DNA from: an uncultured Enterocloster sp.
Lineage (GTDB): Bacteria > Bacillota > Clostridia > Lachnospirales > Lachnospiraceae
Assembly: GCA_944382045.1 (NCBI GenBank)
Contig: CALWMT010000097.1
Coordinates: 1 to 8,755, forward strand
Direction: 5' to 3'
DNA length: 8,755 nucleotides
This document shows, in pieces, positions 1-5,165 of this stretch (position 1 is its first letter; each line of letters starts with the position of its first letter). Below the pieces are notes generated by a model. That model saw only the letters and a program-made list of their open reading frames with translations, had not been told where the DNA came from and did no database searches. The position numbers and the translations under genes are program-made.

Positions 1-109
1 GGCCGTACAGCTTCTTCTCCATCTTCTTCATATCTTTATCATTGTAAAAAGGAAAATCCCTCATAAAATCATCAAACAAATCTTCTCCAAAAATGCTGGG
101 CATCAACAT
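1..109 (-). CDS. Small heat-shock protein Hsp20, second tandem copy (partial, 3' end beyond left edge)
   Basis: Only the first 36 codons are in the window. The start is ATG at 109-107, preceded by an AAGGAGG ribosome binding site about eight bases upstream. The protein begins MLMPSIFGEDLFDDF, almost the same as the start of the complete Hsp20 gene upstream (MLMPSIFGENLLDDF), and the DNA around both starts is also very similar. I therefore read it as a tandem paralogue. The alpha-crystallin domain, which would bind unfolding proteins without ATP, lies outside the window, so the call rests on the N-terminus and the neighbour. After residue 15 the two copies diverge; this one continues with a Lys-rich stretch (DMKKMEKKLYG). 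No convincing separate promoter is seen, so it is probably co-transcribed with the upstream copy. Confidence 0.8.
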   Translation of the reverse strand, partial: MLMPSIFGEDLFDDFMRDFPFYNDKDMKKMEKKLYG

Positions 110-149
110 ACGTCATTCCTCCTTGCTATTTACTCTGTTGTCATGCTCC

Positions 150-204
150 GCGCCTTCCCGGCGCTTTTTTCTCCCCCGCCGGCCCAGCCAGGGCCGGCAG
201 CGGG
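150..204 (-). other. Two adjacent GC-rich hairpins between the Hsp20 genes
   Basis: Positions 178-185 (GCCGGCCC) and 191-198 (GGGCCGGC) form a perfect 8-bp stem with a 5-base loop. A second, 5-bp stem lies at 150-154 and 160-164. Read on the minus strand, neither has a T-run after it, so they are not classical terminators of the upstream Hsp20 gene. They may stabilise or attenuate the bicistronic mRNA. On the plus strand the smaller stem is followed by six T, but no plus-strand gene precedes it. Confidence 0.5.
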
Positions 205-228
205 TTATCTATGGTAATGAACACACGG

Positions 229-657
229 TCATCCCTCGATGGCAATGTATTTCTTATTTTCCACCGCAGGCTTCTCTTCCATCTTGGGAACCAGCAGAGT
301 CAGGGTGCCGTTCTCAAACTTGGCCTTGATATCTGCCTCCGTCACCTGATCGCCCACATAGAAGCTTCTGCTGCAGGATCCGCTGTAGCGCTCCCTGCGG
401 ATGTAGCGTCCGCTGTCATCCTTCTCATCCTTGCTGTTATTCGCCGAAGCGCTGATGGTCAGGTAGCCGTCCTTCAGCTCCGCCTTCACATCCTCCTTCT
501 TCACACCCGGCAGGTTCATAGTCACCTCGTAGCCATTCTCCGTGTCCTTGATGTCGGTCCGCATCAGATCGGAGCCGCCCGCCGCAAAATTATTATCAAA
601 AGAAAAATCAAAAAAGTCATCCAGCAAATTCTCTCCAAAAATACTAGGCATCAACAT
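229..657 (-). CDS. Small heat-shock protein, Hsp20/alpha-crystallin family
   Basis: Cytoplasmic ATP-independent holdase that binds unfolding proteins and keeps them refoldable. The 142-residue length is typical of the family. The N-terminal arm (1-30) is Phe/Asp-rich. The alpha-crystallin domain spans about 32-125 and contains the NLPGVKKEDV segment (48-57) and the conserved AKFENGTLTLLVPK strand (112-125). The C-terminal extension ends in YIAIEG, giving the I-x-I motif (138-140) that docks subunits in oligomers. The start at 657 has an AAAGGAGAG site eight to ten bases upstream, and the same MLMPSIFGE start occurs in the neighbouring copy. It is first in a tandem pair, behind its own sigma-A promoter with a CIRCE-like half-site, so heat or stress control is likely. 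It resembles clostridial Hsp18, but the sequence does not fix which orthologue it is. Confidence 0.95.
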   Translation of the reverse strand: MLMPSIFGENLLDDFFDFSFDNNFAAGGSDLMRTDIKDTENGYEVTMNLPGVKKEDVKAELKDGYLTISASANNSKDEKDDSGRYIRRERYSGSCSRSFYVGDQVTEADIKAKFENGTLTLLVPKMEEKPAVENKKYIAIEG

Positions 658-666
658 AAATCATCT

Positions 667-727
667 CTCCTTTTCCACCTTGATTTTTGGAACCTAAGGA
701 AGATTCCCGGGAACCTCATTTCCTTGG
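667..727 (-). promoter_or_regulatory. Structured 5' leader of the Hsp20 mRNA (possible SD-masking fold)
   Basis: In minus-strand RNA order, an AAGGAA block (725-720), a TTCCTT block (701-696) and the AAGGAG Shine-Dalgarno (672-667) follow one another. The middle block can pair with either neighbour. Between the first two lies a perfect TTCCCGGGAA palindrome (704-713). Such mutually exclusive pairing could tune translation. The pairing is seen in the sequence; the regulatory role is inferred. Confidence 0.3.
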
Positions 728-759
728 CTCCTTTTTCTCTCTTCCTTTGTTCTATGTGT

Positions 760-788
760 AATATAACACTTATTGTTGGCCGAGTCAA
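760..788 (-). promoter_or_regulatory. Sigma-A promoter of the hsp20 pair
   Basis: On the minus strand, -35 TTGACT (788-783) and -10 TATATT (765-760) are separated by exactly 17 bp. Both are near consensus. Transcription would start near 753 and give a leader of about 95 bases. The -10 box is the centre of a 14-bp near-palindrome at 756-769 (GTGTAATATAACAC, 12 of 14 symmetric). Confidence 0.75.
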
Positions 789-802
789 GGGTCGAGTGCT
801 AA
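776..802 (-). promoter_or_regulatory. CIRCE-like operator, one perfect arm and one degenerate arm
   Basis: On the minus strand 802-794 reads TTAGCACTC, identical to one arm of the HrcA operator CIRCE (TTAGCACTC-N9-GAGTGCTAA). At the correct 9-base spacing the other arm (776-784) matches at only 4 of 9 positions, mainly the outer TTGGC. It overlaps the -35 box of the hsp20 promoter, as an operator would. HrcA binding to such a half-degenerate site is an inference. Confidence 0.4.
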
Positions 803-812
803 TTTTTTTGTG

Positions 813-855
813 AAAAAAATGTGAACACACAGCAGAACCTCCGCTGCGTGTTCAC
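813..855 (-). terminator. Intrinsic terminator after smpB
   Basis: Arms 848-855 and 821-828 (GTGAACAC/GTGTTCAC) form 8 bp. A G-U wobble in the RNA and 4 more bp (843-846 with 830-833) follow, with a 9-base loop. On the minus strand the stem is followed by ATTTTTTT (820-813). The hsp20 control region starts only about ten bases further on, so this insulates the two units. Confidence 0.88.
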
Positions 856-871
856 AGTCCGCACTGTTACA

Positions 872-1339
872 TCAATACATCTTTCCAACCTTGAAGTCCC
901 GCTCCAGCTCCCGCCTCTGGTCCTTCTTGGCGATGTCGGCCCGCTTGTCGTAGAGCTTCTTGCCCCTTGCCAGGCCAATCTCCACCTTCACAAGGCTTCC
1001 CTTCAGATACACCTGAAGGGGCACCAGGGTGAAGCCCTTCTCCGCCACCTTTCCCGTCAGCTTCATAATCTCGCTTTTGTGCAGCAAAAGCCGCCGGGTG
1101 CGCAGGGGATCCTTATTAAAAATATTTCCCTTCTCATAGGGGCTGATATGCATGCCGTACACATACACCTGGCCGTTTTCAATCTTCACAAAGGCCTCCT
1201 TCACGCTGCACTTGCCCATGCGGATGGATTTGACCTCCGTGCCGAAAAGCTCGATGCCCGCCTCATACTTGTCGTCTATAAAATAATCGTGATATGCCTT
1301 CTTATTATTTGCAATCAGTTTAATACTTTCCTTCCCCAT
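872..1339 (-). CDS. smpB: SsrA-binding protein SmpB
   Basis: SmpB binds the tRNA-like part of tmRNA and brings it to ribosomes stalled on broken mRNAs, starting trans-translation. The 155-residue length is normal. Family motifs are clear: ELFGTEVKSIRMGK (30-43), YGMHISPYEKGN (61-72), DPLRTRRLLLHKSEI (77-91), TLVPLQVYLKGSLVKVEIG (104-122) and ARGKKLYDKR (124-133). The basic C-terminal tail (134-155) is the part that enters the mRNA channel in known SmpB. The ATG at 1339 is chosen because it has a GGGAGGAG site and begins the conserved MGKESIKLIANNKKA segment. A longer in-frame reading exists to 1534, but its extra 65 residues are Arg/Trp-rich, lie inside rnr and resemble no SmpB. The gene overlaps the end of rnr by 20 bp, suggesting translational coupling. 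No tmRNA gene (ssrA) follows within the window. Confidence 0.97.
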   Translation of the reverse strand: MGKESIKLIANNKKAYHDYFIDDKYEAGIELFGTEVKSIRMGKCSVKEAFVKIENGQVYVYGMHISPYEKGNIFNKDPLRTRRLLLHKSEIMKLTGKVAEKGFTLVPLQVYLKGSLVKVEIGLARGKKLYDKRADIAKKDQRRELERDFKVGKMY

Positions 1340-3557
1340 CGTTCGTCTCCTCCCGTTCTTCATCTGGAGCGCCGGCTTCCTCCCGCGTCTCCCGGTCCGC
1401 TGCATCTTCTGCCAGCACAAAGTCCACGCTGCGAAGCACCGGATCCGTCCCTGACACCGTGACCCGCACACTCTGTCCCAGCTTGTAGGCCTTTCTGGTT
1501 CTCTCACCCACAAGCTCATAATTTTTCTCGTCAAATATATAATAGTCGTCCGCCAAATCGCTCATGCGCACCAGGCCCTCCACCGTATTGGGGAGCTCCA
1601 CGTAAAAGCCCCAGTTGGTGATGCCTGAAATCACGCCCGTAAATTCCTCACCCACAAAACGGCTCATATACTGGCACTTCTTAAGCTTCTCCGTCTCCCG
1701 CTCCGCCTCCTCGGCCCGCCGCTCCAGAGCGGACGACTGGATGGCTGCCTGGGGAAGAATGGCCTCGTAGTGGGCCCGCCGTTCCTCCGCAAGGCCGCCC
1801 CGCAGATTCTCCTTGATAATCCGGTGAATCTGCAGATCCGGATAGCGCCGGATGGGGGAGGTAAAATGGGTGTAATACCGGGCCGCCAGTCCAAAATGCC
1901 CGGAACAGTCCGTGGTATAGCGGGCCTGCTTCATGGATCGCAGCACCAGCCGGGAGAGCAGGGCCTCCTCGCTTGTCCCCTCCAGCCTGTCCAGAAGCTT
2001 CTGCAGCTCCTTGGGGTGAATCTCCCCCTGCTGCATGCGGATATGATAGCCGAAATTATTGATAAATATGCCCAAAGCCTTTATCTTCTCCGGATCCGGC
2101 CTGTCATGGGTCCGGTAGAGGAAGGGCAGGGCCTGCCAGAAATAATCCTCCGCCACCGTCTCATTTGCCGCCAGCATGAAGTCCTCGATAAGCTTTGTGG
2201 CCGCATTTCTCTGCCGGGGCTCAATGGCCAGGGGCCGTCCCTCCCCATCCAGCAAAATCTTGCTCTCCGGAAAATCAAAATCAATGGCTCCCCGTCTTCT
2301 CCTTCTGGCCCGCAGGATATCCGCCAGCTTTTGCATTTTCAAAAACATGGGGACAAATTCCCGGTACGCTTCGGCCTCCGGGCAGGAGCCCCCGCTTCCG
2401 TCCGGCTCTATGCCGCCGTCCGTCAGGATGGCGTTCACCGCCGTGTAGGTCATCCGCCGGTCCACCCGCACCACAGTCTCCGCGATCCTGTGATCCGTTA
2501 TGGTTCCGTCCGGCGTGATCTCCATAATGCAGCTTAAGGCCAGCCGGTCCTCCCCCGCGTTCAGGGAGCAGATGCCGTTGGACAAGCTGTGGGGCAGCAT
2601 AGGAATCACCCGATCCACCAGGTACACGCTGGTTCCCCGCCGGAATGCCTCTGCATCCAGGGCGCTCCCCTCCCGGACATAATGGCTCACATCCGCGATG
2701 TGCACCCCCAGAATATAATTTCCCCCGCTGTTCATCTCCAGGGTCACAGCGTCGTCCAGATCCTTGGCGTCCTCCCCGTCAATGGTCACTGTGGGGAGGT
2801 CCCGCAGGTCCAGGCGGCCTTCCAGATCCCCCTCTGAGACGTCCGGCGCCTGGCCCGCCTCCCGAAGCACCTCCTCCGGGAACTGTTCCGGCAGCCCGTA
2901 GGCCCGCACCAGGGACAAAATATCCGTCCCCGGATCATTTACATGGCCCAGGATCTCGACAATCTTCCCCTCCGGTTTTTTCCTGCCGTCCCCGAAGTCC
3001 GTGATACAGACCACCACCTTATGTCCTGTGACCGCCCCCATGTCCTGGCCCTGGGGGATAAAAATGTCCATGGCTATCCGCCGGTTGTCCGGGATCACAA
3101 AGCCAAAGGTTTTATTTTTCTGGTAAAAGCCCACCACCTCCCGGTTGGCATGCTCCAGAATCCGCAGGACGGCCCCCTCGGCCCTTCCCTTTGCTCCGGC
3201 CTCCCTCTCAATAAAGATCTGCACCTTATCGCCGTGAAGGGCTCCCCCGGTTTTCTCCTCGGGAATAAACACATCCTGCTCCTGGCCCTCCACAGTCACA
3301 AAGCCAAAGCCCCGGGCATTTCCCGAAAATATCCCCGTGAGGGAGAAGGTCTCCGGCCGTCCGTATTTTCCTCTCTTGGAAATGCCTATCTTTCCCTCTG
3401 CCGTCAGGGCGGAGAGAACCTCCTCAAGCTCCCCTCTCTGGGATTTGGGGATACTTAAGAGCATGGCAATCTCCTTCGCCTTCATCGGCACATAGGCCTT
3501 GTCATAAATCAGATCCAAAAGCAGCTTCTTTCTCTCTTTAAATTTCTCGTCTTCCAT
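1320..3557 (-). CDS. rnr: Ribonuclease R (RNB-family 3'-5' exoribonuclease)
   Basis: Processive 3'-5' exoribonuclease that degrades structured RNA, and mRNAs released by trans-translation, in the cytoplasm. The 745-residue protein has the family layout: N-terminal helix-turn-helix-like segment (about 5-70), cold-shock domains (about 75-210), RNB catalytic domain (about 250-580) and S1 domain (about 635-716). The tail is short and acidic (717-745). The metal-binding site is visible as IDGEDAKDLDDA (259-270; Asp260, 266, 268 and 269). Other RNB landmarks are HIADVSHYV (286-294), FLYRTHDRPDPEK (479-491) and HFTSPIRRYPDLQIHR (564-579). The ATG at 3557 follows a modest GGTGAGGT site; the next residues fit the family N-terminus. 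It sits between secG and smpB, a common Firmicute order, and its last codons overlap smpB. No strong promoter is seen just upstream, so it may depend on read-through from secG. Confidence 0.97.
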   Translation of the reverse strand: MEDEKFKERKKLLLDLIYDKAYVPMKAKEIAMLLSIPKSQRGELEEVLSALTAEGKIGISKRGKYGRPETFSLTGIFSGNARGFGFVTVEGQEQDVFIPEEKTGGALHGDKVQIFIEREAGAKGRAEGAVLRILEHANREVVGFYQKNKTFGFVIPDNRRIAMDIFIPQGQDMGAVTGHKVVVCITDFGDGRKKPEGKIVEILGHVNDPGTDILSLVRAYGLPEQFPEEVLREAGQAPDVSEGDLEGRLDLRDLPTVTIDGEDAKDLDDAVTLEMNSGGNYILGVHIADVSHYVREGSALDAEAFRRGTSVYLVDRVIPMLPHSLSNGICSLNAGEDRLALSCIMEITPDGTITDHRIAETVVRVDRRMTYTAVNAILTDGGIEPDGSGGSCPEAEAYREFVPMFLKMQKLADILRARRRRRGAIDFDFPESKILLDGEGRPLAIEPRQRNAATKLIEDFMLAANETVAEDYFWQALPFLYRTHDRPDPEKIKALGIFINNFGYHIRMQQGEIHPKELQKLLDRLEGTSEEALLSRLVLRSMKQARYTTDCSGHFGLAARYYTHFTSPIRRYPDLQIHRIIKENLRGGLAEERRAHYEAILPQAAIQSSALERRAEEAERETEKLKKCQYMSRFVGEEFTGVISGITNWGFYVELPNTVEGLVRMSDLADDYYIFDEKNYELVGERTRKAYKLGQSVRVTVSGTDPVLRSVDFVLAEDAADRETREEAGAPDEEREETNDGEGKY

Positions 3558-3603
3558 ATAACCTCACCAAAACCATCCTGGGCACAGCACCTGCATTTCC
3601 CTC

Positions 3604-3643
3604 AATAACAAAAAACACCCTCATATCAATGTACAAGGGTGTT
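3604..3643 (-). terminator. Intrinsic terminator or attenuator between secG and rnr
   Basis: On the minus strand, arms AACACCCT (3643-3636) and AGGGTGTT (3621-3614) form a perfect 8-bp stem around a 14-base loop. The stem is followed by TTT, then GTTATT, and the stem itself ends in TT. It fits an intrinsic terminator for secG, which may be leaky because no good rnr promoter follows. Confidence 0.8.
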
Positions 3644-3664
3644 GGTTTCTTCCTTCGTTTTCTA

Positions 3665-3916
3665 TTATCCCATGCGTTCCAGGAGAACATTCAAAATCAG
3701 GGTGATAACCATAAACACAATGGCCCCATATCTTGTAAAATGTTCCAGGGCACCCTCCATCGAGCGGCCCTTGTTCTTGCTCCAATAGCTGTCCGCCATA
3801 CCGCCGATAGCGCTTCCAAGGCCGTTGGACTTTCCCTCCTGCATCAGGACTACGATGGATATCGCCACGCCCAGCAGGACATATATAACTGTCAAAATGA
3901 TCTGAATAACTGACAT
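3665..3916 (-). CDS. secG: Preprotein translocase subunit SecG
   Basis: Small membrane subunit of the SecYEG channel that assists SecA-driven export. The 83-residue protein has two hydrophobic membrane segments, about 5-25 and 63-79. They are joined by a polar loop holding the family signature VLMQEGKSNGLGSAIGG (23-39), followed by WSKNKGRSMEGALEHFT (45-61). The ATG at 3916 is preferred because GAGAGGTG lies about seven bases upstream and the protein then starts MSVIQIILTV, as usual for SecG. An in-frame ATG at 3946 would add ten polar residues, but it falls almost on the -10 region of the promoter. It is the first gene of the secG-rnr-smpB series and is followed by an intrinsic terminator. 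Confidence 0.95.
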   Translation of the reverse strand: MSVIQIILTVIYVLLGVAISIVVLMQEGKSNGLGSAIGGMADSYWSKNKGRSMEGALEHFTRYGAIVFMVITLILNVLLERMG

Positions 3917-3954
3917 CTGCCGCACCTCTCCATTTCTTATAGTCAAACAAAATT

Positions 3955-3983
3955 ACTATAGCATAGAATCCCCGAAAAGACAA
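3955..3983 (-). promoter_or_regulatory. Sigma-A promoter of secG
   Basis: On the minus strand, -35 TTGTCT (3983-3978) and -10 TATAGT (3960-3955) are 17 bp apart. The -10 box is about 39 bases from the secG start, which excludes the longer secG reading frame. The promoter lies just past the end of manA. Confidence 0.75.
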
Positions 3984-4007
3984 GCCCTTTTTGACAGCTG
4001 CGCTGCA

Positions 4008-4952
4008 CTATCGGGGCTGGGAGCCGATAAGGGAGAGCTGTCCCTCAAACCGGCACTCACCGTAATCTGCCGGAATAATAAAATGCTGTCCCTTTGCCAC
4101 CGGTGTGCCATCCACACAGCCCTCTCCTTCCAGAATACTTACATTTGTAAATTCCTGGCCGAAGTCCTCCCTCCAGCTGGTATTTATGTCCAGCTTAAAG
4201 CAGGTATAGCGGCTGCAGGATGCCAGAAGCGTCTTCCTTCCTCCTGAGCATTCCCTCTCAACCCAGGGAGTTGGCTGTGCCCCGCTGTCAAAGGGAACTT
4301 GAATCACATCCAGACTCTGTTTTATATGAAGCTCCCGGGGTTTCCCGTCAGACAGCCGATCATAATCATACACCCGATATGTGATATCACTGCTCTGCTG
4401 GGTCTCAAGAAGCAATGTCCCCCCCTTAATTGCGTGGACGCATCCCGGATCAATCCGAAAGACATCCCCTTTTTTCACCGGAATCTGGCGGATAAATTCT
4501 TTCCACCGCTTTTCCTGAATCATGCGGCGCAGCTCCTCCTGCGTCCTCGCATTATGTCCAATGACAATGGTTGTTCCCGGCTCGCAGTCCAGAATATACC
4601 AGCATTCCATTTTTCCCAGGGAGCCATTCTCATGGGCCGCAGCGTAGGCATCATCCGGGTGGACCTGAATGCTCAGGTCCTCTCTGGCATCAATAATCTT
4701 CACCAAAAGCGGGAACTCCTCATGGTTCGCCGACGAGCCAAAGAGCTCCTTATGATTCCGCCAAAGGCTGCTCAGGCGCTGACCAGCCCATGGGCCAGAG
4801 GCGACCTCACAATCCCCATTTTTGTGAGCACTGATCCCCCAGCACTCTCCTGTATGATTACTGGGAATCTTATATCCGAAAACCTCCTGCAGCCGGCTTC
4901 CTCCCCAGACCGTCTCTTTAAACACAGGTTTTAAAAAAATCAATTGCTTCAT
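4008..4952 (-). CDS. manA: Mannose-6-phosphate isomerase, class I
   Basis: Zinc enzyme that interconverts fructose-6-phosphate and mannose-6-phosphate. It serves mannose use or supply of mannose for GDP-mannose and glycan synthesis. The 314-residue length is that of the short Firmicute ManA form. Visible landmarks are KPVFKETVWGGSRL (8-21), the metal-site QVHPDD (96-101; Gln96, His98), Glu116 in MECWY, His173 in GCVHAIKGGT (170-179), and the active-site arginine in YRVYDYDR (192-199). A beta-barrel C-terminal part follows (about 235-314). The ATG at 4952 has a GGAGG about ten bases upstream, and the next residues match the family start. It is divergent from a glycosyltransferase with a 213-bp shared upstream region, so it may supply sugar precursor for that enzyme. 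That link is inference; central sugar metabolism is equally possible. Confidence 0.93.
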   Translation of the reverse strand: MKQLIFLKPVFKETVWGGSRLQEVFGYKIPSNHTGECWGISAHKNGDCEVASGPWAGQRLSSLWRNHKELFGSSANHEEFPLLVKIIDAREDLSIQVHPDDAYAAAHENGSLGKMECWYILDCEPGTTIVIGHNARTQEELRRMIQEKRWKEFIRQIPVKKGDVFRIDPGCVHAIKGGTLLLETQQSSDITYRVYDYDRLSDGKPRELHIKQSLDVIQVPFDSGAQPTPWVERECSGGRKTLLASCSRYTCFKLDINTSWREDFGQEFTNVSILEGEGCVDGTPVAKGQHFIIPADYGECRFEGQLSLIGSQPR

Positions 4953-5031
4953 GTTTTATAAACCTCCATATCCTCCTTCCCAGCCAGCGATACAGTGGTT
5001 AGGAAGGTGCCCCGTCAAAACGGTGCCATTT

Positions 5032-5060
5032 ATTGTACCATGAAATTATCTTTTTTTAAA
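5032..5060 (-). promoter_or_regulatory. Probable sigma-A promoter of manA
   Basis: On the minus strand, -35 TTTAAA (5060-5055) and -10 TACAAT (5037-5032) are 17 bp apart. The leader would be about 75 bases. An alternative -35, TTGACG (5020-5015), lacks a good -10. The leader contains GGCACC twice (5027-5022 and 5011-5006) flanking a small CCGT/ACGG hairpin. Confidence 0.5.
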
Positions 5061-5063
5061 GAG

Positions 5064-5157
5064 CGGACTTGCAAGACACCAAACTTGTTTTCTATTCATA
5101 TCTTATAACAGGCCAAAATACGCGGGGCCTCTGCAGAAAACTCAATTTGCAAGGAGA
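5064..5157 (+). repeat. Duplicated promoter/leader block, copy A (ahead of the glycosyltransferase)
   Basis: Positions 5064-5114 match 8241-8291 at 47 of 51 positions without gaps. After a diverged middle, ATTTGCAAGGAGA recurs (5145-5157 and 8321-8333) at nearly the same distance (81 versus 80 bases). The match stops near the predicted transcription start and resumes at the Shine-Dalgarno, so what is conserved is promoter and translation signal. Confidence 0.95.
5077..5105 (+). promoter_or_regulatory. Sigma-K-like promoter of the glycosyltransferase gene
   Basis: The -10 box CATATCTTA (5097-5105) fits the sigma-K consensus CATANNNTA exactly. CACC (5077-5080) fits the AC-type -35 with a 16-bp spacer. 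A sigma-A reading (TTGTTT with TATAAC) would have only 13 bp between boxes and is unlikely. Sigma-K acts late in the mother cell during sporulation, so spore-coat or exosporium expression is inferred. Confidence 0.65.
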
Positions 5158-5165
5158 TTTCTCCC

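Noticed and set aside
150..172. Plus-strand intrinsic terminator (5-bp GC stem followed by six T)
   Set aside because: No plus-strand gene lies upstream in the window; the T-run is more likely chance in the hsp20 spacer.
783..796. CtsR box near the hsp20 promoter (AGTCAAG followed by GGTCGAG)
   Set aside because: The heptads are adjacent, without the three-base spacer of CtsR sites, and the second deviates from the consensus.
821..1462. Plus-strand reading frame opposite smpB
   Set aside because: It covers the smpB terminator and is antisense to a well-supported gene; it has no ribosome binding site and no recognisable domain.
1340..1534. N-terminal extension of SmpB by 65 residues
   Set aside because: It lies inside rnr, has unlike composition, and the conserved SmpB start with its own ribosome binding site is at 1339.
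1770..2537. Plus-strand reading frame opposite rnr
   Set aside because: It is antisense to the RNB catalytic domain and arises from the GC-rich codon use of rnr.
4953..4972. Tiny leader ORF (MEVYKT) whose stop overlaps the manA start as ATGA
   Set aside because: Its ATG is only two bases from the nearest GGAGG, too close for good initiation, and a six-codon frame is expected by chance.
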